From Rhodosporidiobolus odoratus (taxonomy: Eukaryota > Basidiomycota > Microbotryomycetes > Sporidiobolales > Sporidiobolaceae), in NCBI GenBank assembly GCA_034387635.1, contig JAOANU010000008.1, positions 930,001 through 994,000 on the forward strand: a stretch of 64,000 nt of DNA, in the 5' to 3' direction. Positions 45,492-56,736 of this stretch are shown piece after piece. Numbering within the stretch: the stretch's first letter is position 1; each line of letters starts with the position of its first letter. Below the pieces are notes generated by a model. It did not search any database, was not told the origin of the DNA, and saw only the letters and a list, made by a program, of their open reading frames with translations. The position numbers and the translations under genes are program-made.

Positions 45492-46988
45492 TCACTCCAG
45501 CTCGAAGCCCATGCCCTTCCAGTACCCCACTCCGCCATCCCTGTTTGCCTTGGCCTTCCCCATCGCGTAAAGGCGGTACTGTTCCCTCTGCCAGGCTGCT
45601 CGGCCATCTCCCGAGCTTCCTCCACCAGGGGTGGTACTCCCCGAGTTTCCTGCACTCTTCCTCAGTACGGACGTCGAAGGTAATCTACCGCTGGTGGCGA
45701 GGGCGGAGGCAGCGCGGAAAGAGGCGAGAGAAGCGGCGCGGGAAAGGGAGTGTTGTAGGCGGAGAAGAGGGAGGCACTGGAAGCCGACCTCGAAGAGTCG
45801 GACGTTGCTGTGGTCTTCCTCGTGCTCGGAAGGGAGGTAGGCAGGCGTGAGAGGCGGGGTGAGAGGGAGAGGCAGAGGCTCAGAGATTGATCGGTTATTC
45901 TTTAGGCTGGCCGGTTGTGCCGCGCCCAAGTCGGATGTCGAGCATGAGGAAGGGGAAAGGGTAGGCTGGGCGGTCTCCACGGAGCCAGCCCGGCGGTAAC
46001 GTGAAGTACCTTCTTCACCGGCTTTCCTCGGCGAGGAAGAGCGGCCTCTCCCTCCCGTCCCTTGCGTGGCTGAGACCGAGAGAGAGCTGGGAGTTCGCTT
46101 TCGAGCTCGCGGCTTGGTGGGTGAACGAGGGCGCGAGCGGAGTGATGAGGGCGATGTTGGCGAGGTCGGTGAGGATGGAGGCGAGGGAGATGAGCCGGAA
46201 GAGCGAGAGCGAGAAGGCGAGGAAGAGCGAGAAGGCACGATGATCGGTGCAAGAGTAGGAAGGGAAGTAAGCTTCCTTCGAGGACTGGTTGGAGGTGGGC
46301 GGACGGCGGTAGACGTAAAAAGGGACGGGGAAGATGGCTCTGCCCCGACAAGTTGGGTCTGAAGGCTGGGAAGGCTTGGACGTGCCGTCATCCGCTTCGT
46401 AGAGGCGCGTACGTCCGAAGAGGTCGGTAAAGCCGCTGGAGAAGAGGGTGGAGAAGCGGAAGCGGAACGGCGAAAGGCTGAGGAAGAGAGCGGTGGAGGG
46501 GCGATCAGTGACGAGTGGAGCGGGAGGGAGGCAGTTACGCCGAGGGAAGTCGGATAGGAGGTCATGTCTGCGGGCGGTGTCGCAGGGGGGCTGTCCGGCA
46601 TATCCCCCACCGATGTCGCCTTCGACTCTTTTTCCCATGCCAGACTTCCGCTCTGTCCGCCTAAGTCCAGTGTCGGCCGTGTCTGCTCCTCCCTGCAAGC
46701 ATCGGCTCTTTCGAGCTCGTCCGTCGTACTTGATTGCCACGGCACTGGCTCGCGACCGCTCGACACGGCGTCGTGCCCTTCGCAAGAAGCAACGATCAGG
46801 GCCAGAGGTGACAGCGGAGGCGAGTCGGGTCGATGCGCCGTAGCTGCCTGTAGCGACGATATCTCGTAGAGACGGAAGGCACTGTCGAGGGTGTGTCGCA
46901 GGGTGTTGCTGGAGGCAGGTCGTGAAGGCGTCCAGGGCGTATTTTCCCGAGGGTGGGGTGGGGCGAGAGCGAGGGACATGGCGGACAT
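45492..46988 (-). CDS. Ser/Pro-rich disordered protein, unknown function
   Basis: A single open frame of 498 residues read from the ATG at 46988. The frame continues upstream to 47186, but that part looks like a leader. The family is not recognised. Residues 1-60 contain a possible helix (TLRHTLDSAFRLYEISSLQA). The middle is Ser/Pro/Arg-rich with many SP and RSRS-type sites (SRSSSPSRSRSSGSSPSPPS), typical of phosphorylated disordered proteins. A more structured, conserved-looking segment sits at the C-terminus (VRLFEVGFQCLPLLRLQHSL and GVGYWKGMGFELE). The stop codon overlaps a GTGAGT donor-like sequence, so a further exon cannot be excluded. It is divergent from the gene at 47640. Confidence 0.65.
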   Translation of the reverse strand: MSAMSLALAPPHPRENTPWTPSRPASSNTLRHTLDSAFRLYEISSLQAATAHRPDSPPLSPLALIVASCEGHDAVSSGREPVPWQSSTTDELERADACREEQTRPTLDLGGQSGSLAWEKESKATSVGDMPDSPPATPPADMTSYPTSLGVTASLPLHSSLIAPPPLSSSAFRRSASASPPSSPAALPTSSDVRASTKRMTARPSLPSLQTQLVGAEPSSPSLFTSTAVRPPPTSPRRKLTSLPTLAPIIVPSRSSSPSRSRSSGSSPSPPSSPTSPTSPSSLRSRPRSPTKPRARKRTPSSLSVSATQGTGGRGRSSSPRKAGEEGTSRYRRAGSVETAQPTLSPSSCSTSDLGAAQPASLKNNRSISEPLPLPLTPPLTPAYLPSEHEEDHSNVRLFEVGFQCLPLLRLQHSLSRAASLASFRAASALATSGRLPSTSVLRKSAGNSGSTTPGGGSSGDGRAAWQREQYRLYAMGKAKANRDGGVGYWKGMGFELE

Positions 46989-47639
46989 GCGTGGGTGGGC
47001 TCGCGTACTATTGAAAGAGATGAATGCAGTGGAAGGAAGAGCGGTATGACCACTGCAATGCGAATGCCAGGCGGTATTCGAGATTACGCCAGAAGAGCAG
47101 AATGGAGTGAAGACCGCAGATAGCTTGCTGCGAGAGTCCATATAAGTTTTCCGTAAGTTTGCGGGCCTGTATGCCCAAAGCAGCAAAAACGAGAGAGTTG
47201 GGAAAACTGACCTGGTCGAGTCGAGGAGAAGATGTGGGGGTCAGGCGTTTAAATGAGCCTACGGTGCCGGTGTTGGGCGCGGCGTACTCTGCTAGCTGTC
47301 TATAACAGCTCTTTGGGTCAGAGAAGCGGTACGAGAGAGGAAGTCGAGCAGCAAAGGGTCCCGAAGAGTGGGAGATGGCTTTTTCTGTTTTTCAGGCTCA
47401 TCTCAAATTGACCTGATCGCCCACCTCGGCTCGTCCGGCTCCAGCTGCCCAGTCGGCCGTATTCGCTACAGCTCAAGACTTCCCGCTCGCCTGTCGGAAC
47501 TCCTCCGTCCTCTCTCCTCTCCGTAGGTGTTGTTCGGAGCGTCAGCAGCGTCACGCGTCACAATGGCCTTCGCAAACTGGAAATTCTTCTCACGCCCTCC
47601 GTCTCTGCTTCACTGCTCGGTAGCTTGAGTACAGCTCAC
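46989..47639. promoter_or_regulatory. Divergent promoter region
   Basis: This separates the divergent start codons at 46988 and 47640. No specific operator was recognised and no further gene is seen. Confidence 0.4.
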
Positions 47640-49665
47640 ATGGCTACGTTTCTCTCGACGCTGTGCGCACTTTTGGCCGTATTGCTTGCTGTGTGGGCCT
47701 TCCTCCCTACTCCCCCACATCCACCATCTCGACCTGTCCGAGGTGCGAAATACGAGTCACCGGGACCTGTGCTGGCGAGCAGAGTGGAGAACCTGGTACT
47801 GGATGGTCTCACCATCATACCCATGTGAGCCGCTCTAGCATTCGTCGAGGCATTCTTGCTGACGTCTCCTCGTCGAACCAGTGCCCGGCTGCCTCGGCTC
47901 AAGACTCGCCTACATATTCCTTTCTCTCGCTACAGTCTTGCCCTCTCCCTCGACCTTACTTCGAGCGAAACCGTCCTCTCCCGCCTGCGGATCGGCTCGG
48001 CGACCGTGCGAGGCAGAGATATTATGCGAGAAGCGGTTTCGGTGCAGGCACGAGGCGTCGAGGTTGCCATGCAGGGCAGTATCGGAGCCCGAGTTGAGAT
48101 CTGCCTGTTGGAGAGCGGGGACAAGCAGCCAAAGTGGAGCTGGAGAAAAGGCAGTGCTGGAAGGGCACAAGTCGCCTTCGAGGGCGCCGCTACGGAGGCG
48201 AAGGTACAAGTGGTTGGCGGACCCGCTTCTACCCCCTTCGCGTCGAGTCCGGCCATCGACGACGCACAAGAAACGGCTCTTACACCAAAACTGTCTCTTC
48301 TCGCCTCTTCCTTCTCTCCCGGCAATACCACCTTGCTGTCCCTCTCGCCGTCCTTCCTTCCTTTCCTACCGACCTCACTCTCCTCCTTCCTGTTCAGTAC
48401 CATCGTTCCTTCCGCGCGCAACTCGCCAATCGCTCGCTCGGCCAATTCGCATCTTGTCTCGTTCCTATTGCGGGAGCTTCTCGAGGGGCATGTACTTGAT
48501 GAGCTTCTTGCGGATCTGGAAAGATTCGCAGGCAAGCACGTCGACGGAGCAATGTATGGAGGGATTGTGGACTCCGAGCGCGAGCGAGTCCTCGCCGCCT
48601 TCTTCCGCACGCCCAACTATCAAGCGGAACAACAGCACACTGCACAAGTGCCAGGCCCTCCTCCTCGCATCCCACCTCCTTCGGACTCTCTTCCTCCATC
48701 CGGCGGTCTTCGCTTCTCCTCCATCGTTCATGGTCCGACCTTACTGCACTCCCTTTCCTTGCCCGCACCTCCCTCGACTTTCCTGCCTGTTTTCTCCCGC
48801 TCTTCTGCGTCTGCGGGCGGACTTCGTCACACTCTCCTCTCTTCTCCGATACTCAATCAAATCACCACCGGGCCTCCTTCCGTCGACTTGGGGACAAGCG
48901 AGTTTGAGCGGGTGGGGTGGAGTAGCGCAAGGATTGAGCTGGCGCAGCCAAGTCGATGCTCAACGGACAACGATGCGAGAGAGCTCGTGCTGAGCGTGGA
49001 CAGCCTCGACGCCCTCCTCAGCACACAATTCACCATTTCTTCCACTCTCCGTACTGCTCCCTCTCTTCTCCTGGGCGGACTGAGGGACCTCGTCGAGCCG
49101 GGTTCCACCACCACCTCTGTCACCTCAGCTCTAATCCGCATACACCTACCTCTCGCCTTCTTGCCGTCGTCGCCATCCGGATGGCGCGTCGAAGTCGGCG
49201 GGAAAGCTCGACCAGGACTTGGCGCAGGTGATGGAACGGTCAGAATGGAGGGTGGGTTCGACAAGATACATCCGAAGATTCGTCTCGAGAGTAGGTTGCT
49301 GGGCAAGGTAGGTGAGAAGGTTGTGAATGGCGTTCTGGAAGGCGTGAAGGTGCGCTTCTTGCTTTCTTTCCCTCTCCTGTCGTCGAACTCGTGCTGTTGC
49401 AGGGGAGCAGCCTCCCCCAGCCCTACTAAAAAGCAGCTCTCCCGCATCAACGCACCACTTCACTTGGCTCCCTTGTTCGCAGGCTCTTTTCGCGCCCCTC
49501 GCTCCTCCTCTGCTCTCGTTCTTTCTAGCCGACCTTGCCCGACTGCGATTACAGCAAGTTCTCGACGACGTGTGCGGCAGGGTAAGGGATGAAGGCGGAG
49601 TGGAGTTCGCCATGGCTGCTGCAGAAACTTCGGAAAAGCGGACGGGAGCAGCAGGGGCTGGATGA
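47640..49665 (+). CDS. N-terminally anchored protein, unknown function
   Basis: Exons 47640-47824, 47882-49349, 49483-49665; 611 residues. I do not recognise the family. The start MATFLSTLCALLAVLLAVWA is a hydrophobic segment that is either a signal peptide or a signal anchor. The remainder is mixed alpha/beta-like, with LRIGSATVRGRDIMREAVSV, a helical stretch SHLVSFLLRELLEGHVLDEL near residue 260, and RLESRLLGKVGEKVVNGVLE near the end of exon 2. Proline-rich linkers interrupt it. No catalytic motif or second membrane segment is clear. An ER- or membrane-anchored lumenal or cytosolic protein is the most that can be said. The last exon is placed by phase and ends about 80 bases before the tandem array begins. 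Confidence 0.75.
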
Positions 49666-50093
49666 GGTAGCCAATTCTGGACAGCTTGCATTGTCTATTC
49701 TGTCTCTTGACTGGGGTCTGAGTGAGATGGGGCACGTCGCAGCAGCAAGCTTGTAACCTGGAAATGGGTATATAGAACGGCTGGGGAAGTCACAGGCAGA
49801 TTGAGAAGGTCCTGCTGAACTGTCTGGCCTCTCGCTTGGTCACAGACCTCCTTGATCAGGCTGCAGGCTACGCCTCGTCTGTACAAGGAGGAAGCAGAGA
49901 TGTACACGAAATACTGGACTGCAGATGTAGGCGCAGAGTCCCTGAAAGTGGTCTGTCGATCTCACCTCTCCCTGAACTGACCAGCTTCTAAGCTCTTCCT
50001 TTGGGCAATCATCTCTCGTACATCTTGCCAGCAGCAGACACCGGATGAAAAGAAGGAAAGAACTCGGTTAAATCCCCAGGTGTTGCAAGAAAC

Positions 50094-50123
50094 CTACTCT
50101 GCCTGCTGTTCAACCGTGGTCTT
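50094..50123 (-). pseudogene. RPL9 3' end fragment, array copy 1
   Basis: Thirty bases identical in content to the last ten codons of RPL9, stop included, without the rest of the gene. Followed on the minus strand by the same downstream sequence as the real gene. Confidence 0.8.
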
Positions 50124-51613
50124 GCACCACCAGGGTGTGCGTAATGGCAATCAACGTTCCAGTCAGAGAAGTGCCTTATCAATGCTGTAACAGATGCCTC
50201 TATATTACACTACCGATCCTTGCAAAATCATTGCAGGCTTGCACCGAGCTTCAGGGTGATGAGTATCTGGTTCTGCAAACGAGCTGCATCTGAAAAGACT
50301 TTTCTTACGCACAAGTTCCTTCTGCCCTACCTGCACCCAGGTTGCTCCAGCATATGAGCCGAGGGACAGCCCCCTGTACGCTCGTGCTGTACCTGAATGC
50401 ACGTGACATGTCTTTTTTTGCTGCCGGCTATTATGCTGCCAGTGCATTGCATGCCACGAACTGCAACCTCCAGTCAACAAGCTGAACAACAGTACACTGG
50501 CTGATTAGCAAGTAATAAGCTGGTGGCGGCCCTTGCATAGACCTCTCGCGAGCTTGACTTACCTTGCTCATTCACTCCAAAGCAGCTCAGCAGGGCCAGA
50601 GGGAGCCTGCTCCACCCTGTCTGCTAGAGAACAAGCTGGGGTGAGAACCAAGACTGCCTGCAAACATGCCCAATAAGGTGTCTGACTAGCAGTGCAACGG
50701 AGAAGACATGAAAGGAAACGAGGCAGACACAGCCCGCGCAGCTGGCTGTGACTGCGCATCATCACGTATCTTTTTGGTGACTTGGCACCATCTTCCCTGT
50801 GCCCTGCTTTTGCTTGGTTGTGACTTGGCCCTAGCTCTATGACGGAACGAACACCTTACATCCACCACTATGCAGCTACTGATTCTGCTGTGACATGCCA
50901 CAAGCCATCAAGTGGACTTTATCTGAGAGTGATGCATTACATACAAAGACATTGGAGATAGTGGCTCATAGCAATGGCCCAATTGACCTGAAGTACAGCC
51001 GCACGTCTGACATTGACCCGGGACTTGCATTGTTCGGGTATTATCACAATGTGGCCTTGGTTTTTGCTCCGGCTGTGTACTCCAATTAGGTGTCACTGCA
51101 AAAAAGACTTGGTGGCTAGGGGCTCCAGCAATATATTGCGAGGCAAGAGGGTTGGCAAAGAGAGAGAACTTGCGACTGACATAGTCGGGGTAGCAAACGT
51201 TCATGTATGAGGTTACAAGCGGACTCCCAAGCAGCCTCTGTACAGCGTGAGTGAGAAGCACACCAGTAAGCTCGTAACCTAGATTGGGTGTATAGAACGG
51301 CTGGGGAAGTCACAGGCAGATTGAGAAGGTCCTGCTGAACTGTCTGGCCTCTCGCTTGGTCACAGACCTCCTTGATCAGGCTGCAGGCTACGCCTCGTCT
51401 GTACAAGGAGGAAGCAGAGATGTACACGAAATACTGGACTGCAGATGTAGGCGCAGAGTCCCTGAAAGTGGTCTGTCGATCTCACCTCTCCCTGAACTGA
51501 CCAGCTTCTAAGCTCTTCCTTTGGGCAATCATCTCTCGTACATCTTGCCAGCAGCAGACACCGGATGAAAAGAAGGAAAGAACTCGGTTAAATCCCCAGG
51601 TGTTGCAAGAAAC

Positions 51614-51643
51614 CTACTCTGCCTGCTGTTCAACCGTGGTCTT
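51614..51643 (-). pseudogene. RPL9 3' end fragment, array copy 2
   Basis: Second orphan copy of the last ten RPL9 codons plus downstream sequence, at the end of the second R element. Confidence 0.8.
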
Positions 51644-53130
51644 GCACCACCAGGGTGTGCGTAATGGCAATCAACGTTCCAGTCAGAGAAGTGCCTTATC
51701 AATGCTGTAACAGATGCCTCTATATTACACTACCGATCCTTGCAAAATCATTGCAGGCTTGCACCGAGCTTCAGGGTGATGAGTATCTGGTTCTGCAAAC
51801 GAGCTGCATCTGAAAAGACTTTTCTTACGCACAAGTTCCTTCTGCCCTACCTGCACCCAGGTTGCTCCAGCATATGAGCCGAGGGACAGCCCCCTGTACG
51901 CTCGTGCTGTACCTGAATGCACGTGACATGTCTTTTTTTGCTGCCGGCTATTATGCTGCCAGTGCATTGCATGCCACGAACTGCAACCTCCAGTCAACAA
52001 GCTGAACAACAGTACACTGGCTGATTAGCAAGTAATAAGCTGGTGGCGGCCCTTGCATAGACCTCTCGCGAGCTTGACTTACCTTGCTCATTCACTCCAA
52101 AGCAGCTCAGCAGGGCCAGAGGGAGCCTGCTCCACCCTGTCTGCTAGAGAACAAGCTGGGGTGAGAACCAAGACTGCCTGCAAACATGCCCAATAAGGTG
52201 TCTGACTAGCAGTGCAACGGAGAAGACATGAAAGGAAACGAGGCAGACACAGCCCGCGCAGCTGGCTGTGACTGCGCATCATCACGTATCTTTTTGGTGA
52301 CTTGGCACCATCTTCCCTGTGCCCTGCTTTTGCTTGGTTGTGACTTGGCCCTAGCTCTATGACGGAACGAACACCTTACATCCACTATGCAGCTACTGAT
52401 TCTGCTGTGACATGCCACAAGCCATCAAGTGGACTTTATCTGAGAGTGATGCATTACATACAAAGACATTGGAGATAGTGGCTCATAGCAATGGCCCAAT
52501 TGACCTGAAGTACAGCCGCACGTCTGACATTGACCCGGGACTTGCATTGTTCGGGTATTATCACAATGTGGCCTTGGTTTTTGCTCCGGCTGTGTACTCC
52601 AATTAGGTGTCACTGCAAAAAAGACTTGGTGGCTAGGGGCTCCAGCAATATATTGCGAGGCAAGAGGGTTGGCAAAGAGAGAGAACTTGCGACTGACATA
52701 GTCGGGGTAGCAAACGTTCATGTATGAGGTTACAAGCGGACTCCCAAGCAGCCTCTGTACAGCGTGAGTGAGAAGCACACCAGTAAGCTCGTAACCTAGA
52801 TTGGGTATATAGAACGGCTGGGGAAGTCACAGGCAGATTGAGAAGGTCCTGCTGAACTGTCTGGCCTCTCGCTTGGTCACAGACCTCCTTGATCAGGCTG
52901 CAGGCTACGCCTCGTCTGTACAAGGAGGAAGCAGAGATGTACACGAAATACTGGACTGCAGATGTAGGCGCAGAGTCCCTGAAAGTGGTCTGTCAATCTC
53001 ACCTCTCCCTGAACTGACCAGCTTCTAAGCTCTTCCTTTGGGCAATCATCTCTCGTACATCTTGCCAGCAGCAGACACCGGATGAAAAGAAGGAAAGAAC
53101 TCGGTTAAATCCCCAGGTGTTGCAAGAAAC

Positions 53131-53160
53131 CTACTCTGCCTGCTGTTCAACCGTGGTCTT
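53131..53160 (-). pseudogene. RPL9 3' end fragment, array copy 3
   Basis: Third orphan copy of the last ten RPL9 codons plus downstream sequence, at the end of the third R element. Confidence 0.8.
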
Positions 53161-54647
53161 GCACCACCAGGGTGTGCGTAATGGCAATCAACGTTCCAGT
53201 CAGAGAAGTGCCTTATCAATGCTGTAACAGATGCCTCTATATTACACTACCGATCCTTGCAAAATCATTGCAGGCTTGCACCGAGCTTCAGGGTGATGAG
53301 TATCTGGTTCTGCAAACGAGCTGCATCTGAAAAGACTTTTCTTACGCACAAGTTCCTTCTGCCCTACCTGCACCCAGGTTGCTCCAGCATATGAGCCGAG
53401 GGACAGCCCCCTGTACGCTCGTGCTGTACCTGAATGCACGTGACATGTCTTTTTTTGCTGCCGGCTATTATGCTGCCAGTGCATTGCATGCCACGAACTG
53501 CAACCTCCAGTCAACAAGCTGAACAACAGTACACTGGCTGATTAGCAAGTAATAAGCTGGTGGCGGCCCTTGCATGGACCTCTCGCGAGCTTGACTTACC
53601 TTGCTCATTCACTCCAAAGCAGCTCAGCAGGGCCAGAGGGAGCCTGCTCCACCCTGTCTGCTAGAGAACAAGCTGGGGTGAGAACCAAGACTGCCTGCAA
53701 ACATGCCCAATAAGGTGTCTGACTAGCAGTGCAACGGAGAAGACATGAAAGGAAACGAGGCAGACACAGCCCGCGCAGCTGGCTGTGACTGCGCATCATC
53801 ACGTATCTTTTTGGTGACTTGGCACCATCTTCCCTGTGCCCTGCTTTTGCTTGGTTGTGACTTGGCCCTAGCTCTATGACGGAACGAACACCTTACATCC
53901 ACTATGCAGCTACTGATTCTGCTGTGACATGCCACAAGCCATCAAGTGGACTTTATCTGAGAGTGATGCATTACATACAAAGACATTGGAGATAGTGGCT
54001 CATAGCAATGGCCCAATTGACCTGAAGTACAGCCGCACGTCTGACATTGACCCGGGACTTGCATTGTTCGGGTATTATCACAATGTGGCCTTGGTTTTTG
54101 CTCCGGCTGTGTACTCCAATTAGGTGTCACTGCAAAAAAGACTTGGTGGCTAGGGGCTCCAGCAATATATTGCGAGGCAAGAGGGTTGGCAAAGAGAGAG
54201 AACTTGCGACTGACATAGTCGGGGTAGCAAACGTTCATGTATGAGGTTACAAGCGGACTCCCAAGCAGCCTCTGTACAACGTGAGTGAGAAGCACACCAG
54301 TAAGCTCGTAACCTAGATTGGGTATATAGAACGGCTGGGGAAGTCACAGGCAGATTGAGAAGGTCCTGCTGAACTGTCTGGCCTCTCGCTTGGTCACAGA
54401 CCTCCTTGATCAGGCTGCAGGCTACGCCTCGTCTGTACAAGGAGGAAGCAGAGATGCACACGAAATACTGGACTGCAGATGTAGGCGCAGAGTCCCTGAA
54501 AGTGGTCTGTCGATCTCACCTCTCCCTGAACTGACCAGCTTCTAAGCTCTTCCTTTGGGCAATCATCTCTCGTACATCTTGCCAGCAGCAGACACCGGAT
54601 GAAAAGAAGGAAAGAACTCGGTTAAACCCCCAGGTGTTGCAAGAAAC

Positions 54648-55887
54648 CTACTCTGCCTGCTGTTCAACCGTGGTCTTCTCCGAAACATAAATTCCGTCGA
54701 GGCTGGGCATCAAAGGGCGTAGACGCACGGATCAAGGCGCAGTGGGATACAGCAGTGGCAAGGACAACCGTGTTGGATGAGGGGGGAAAGAAGGAGACGA
54801 AGGAAAAAGAAGAAGAAAAAAAGATAAAAAGGTCGGGTCAGTTTCTGCGACTACGCGCGATCTCGCCAGCGCCAGAACAGTGAGACAGACAAGACGTACA
54901 ACTTGCGGATGTCCTTGTTGCGGACAAGGGTCTGGCCGTGGATGTCCGCCGCACTCTGGGAAACCAACTCAACATCGTTACCCGAAAGGACAATCTCGTC
55001 CTTCTGGGACTTGGACTCCTCGATGGTCACGCCGTCGAGGAGCTGAACGTGACGGACACGCTTCTCGCCGAGGAAGTTACTGCAAAGGGCGGAACGGGAA
55101 GGCGTGGGAGTGTGCAGAAACGGTCAGACTTCGTAACTCCTTGCAGCCGCCTTTGCTCCAGCCGGAACAAGAGACAAGGTGACCGAGAAAGCTGCACAAC
55201 GCACCGGATCTCGAGGCTCTTCTTGTCACCAGCGATAATGACGTTGATGGGGAAATGGGCGTAGACGAGACGCATCTTGTAGGCAAAGCCGTACGAGACA
55301 CCCTTGATCATGTTCTCGATTTGGGAGCGGATGGTGCGGAGGCAAGCAACGTGCTTGCGGCCACCGTGCCAGACCACGAGCTTGACCTTGTGGACGGGGT
55401 TGACGGCCTTCTCGGAGGGGACGAGAACGCGGATCGACATGTTGACGTGCTGCGCGTTCTGTGGCGCTCAAGGCATGCAACGGAAGGCGTGACAAGGTGA
55501 ATGTCCAGGAGGATCGGCGGAAGATGTGTGTTAAGGGTAGCGAGTGGGGCGCAGGTGCCGGTATGAATCAAGCACAGCGGGTTGTGACAGGATGCGGGAA
55601 GATACAGATATGAGTGGTTCAAAGGTACAGGGGAAGGACTGTCAGCTTCAACCCAGCTGTTACGGGGCGAGCCACCGCACCTTCTGGAGGGTACCGCGGG
55701 GACCGGTGACGGTGATGACACGGGCCTTGACGGCAACCGTGACGCCCTCGCTATAGGATGAATCATGCACAGGTCAGCTACAATCCAAGGACAGGACTAG
55801 ACAAGTAGCTAGAGACAAGAGTGGGGCGAGCCCATAAGTGGGAACGTACGGGATGATGACCTCCTCTTCCTGGTAAACCTGCTTCAT
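54648..55887 (-). CDS. RPL9: Large-subunit ribosomal protein uL6 (RPL9)
   Basis: Exons on the minus strand: 55887-55850, 55750-55681, 55458-55205, 55079-54900, 54702-54648; 198 residues (human RPL9 has 192). It is a component of the 60S subunit near the GTPase centre. Evidence: [73 protein letters not shown] followed by [45 protein letters not shown] and [14 protein letters not shown]. The ATG lies just after a GCGCAG, so the leader is probably spliced right at the start codon. The final codons (KTTVEQQAE and stop) lie inside the edge of the tandem array; they fit the family C-terminus, so the end appears native. The last intron (197 bp) is A-rich. Head-to-head with PCF11. Confidence 0.96.
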
Positions 55888-56736
55888 CTGCGCGTACGGT
55901 GCACCACACCAATGAACCGCAGTCAGTACACTGCATTCATCGCTGTGTGGCAGGAAGTTGCTAGAGGACGCGAGCGGCGGGTAGGCTCAACGCGAGGGGC
56001 AGAAGATGCGAGACAGGGTTGGCGGTGTGAGCGTGTGGTAAGGCGTAGGAGGAGGCCTTGCCAGGCTCGAGTATCGTAACGACGACCGGAGTAGGCGGGG
56101 TGATGTAGCCGCTGCTGGTTGCGGACCCGGCTCCCTACGAGCGCTTCGGATGCTCCTGCCAGCGTTGCCCCCCCATGCAGCGCTCCTTCCTGCCCACACG
56201 CTCTCACCCCGCCCTGCCTAGCGCGCCCTACTGGTGCCGTCGCTGTTGTCCATGTCTGGTCGCAAAAAAGGTCGAGCTTCACTGAGGGTCGATGAGGTCG
56301 ATCTGGCGATGGAGGTAGCGAGACGGGAGGGGCGGGACAGTACGGCTAGATAGCTAGGAGACGAGTTTACTTTGGCCTGAGGGGGGTGAGCACCGAGACG
56401 AGGGAAAGAAGAAGTTGGATCCGACTTGGGCGAGAATTGTCAAAGGTTAATTCACATTACGACTGCTCATTGCACTTGATCAGACCACATTATACTTGAT
56501 TACCTTTGATCACAATTCGTCCTCGACTCGTTCCCCCCTTCAGCATCTTCAGTACACCAACTCGCGTGCTTTCATCGCGGAACCGCACCAACGCAATACA
56601 AGATCTCGGTTCTCTGCAAACGTGCACTTCCTATCGCCCACGTCCCCTTGATCTTGAGATTAGCGAGCAGCTCGCGTTCCCCCTCACCCGACTTCACTCG
56701 AATCCCACCCGCCTGCGTGTAGTGACTGCACCAGTC
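55888..56736. promoter_or_regulatory. Divergent region between RPL9 and PCF11
   Basis: The 849 bases hold the RPL9 leader, probably with an intron next to its ATG, and both promoters. A repeated TTGATCA-type motif (CTTGATCAGACC, CTTGATTACCTTTGATCAC) lies at 56475-56515. No gene is seen. Confidence 0.45.

Larger units (their letters stand above)
49747..54677. repeat. Tandem array, 1.52-kb unit, three copies plus a 376-bp end
   Basis: The block has the form R-I-R-I-R-I-R. R is about 376 bases (49747-50123, 51268-51643, 52785-53160, 54302-54677). I is about 1.14 kb. Spacings between copies are 1520, 1517 and 1517 bases. The copies are almost identical; copy 1 has three extra bases near 50870 and a diverged first 25 bases. 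R begins AAGCT(T/C)GTAACC and ends GTGGTCTT, with no TG...CA ends and no flanking duplication seen. The last 30 bases of each R, read on the minus strand, equal the final ten codons of RPL9, and in the last copy they are the real RPL9 end. The small frames within the unit have no recognisable domain. Confidence 0.95.

Noticed and set aside
49747..54677. Tandem array as an rDNA, CRISPR or telomeric repeat
   Set aside because: Units are 1.5 kb, contain no rRNA-like or short-repeat structure, and are bordered by ordinary genes on both sides.
49747..54677. Small frames repeated in each array unit (64-117 codons) as genes
   Set aside because: They recur only because the unit recurs. None has a domain, a convincing start context or splice support.
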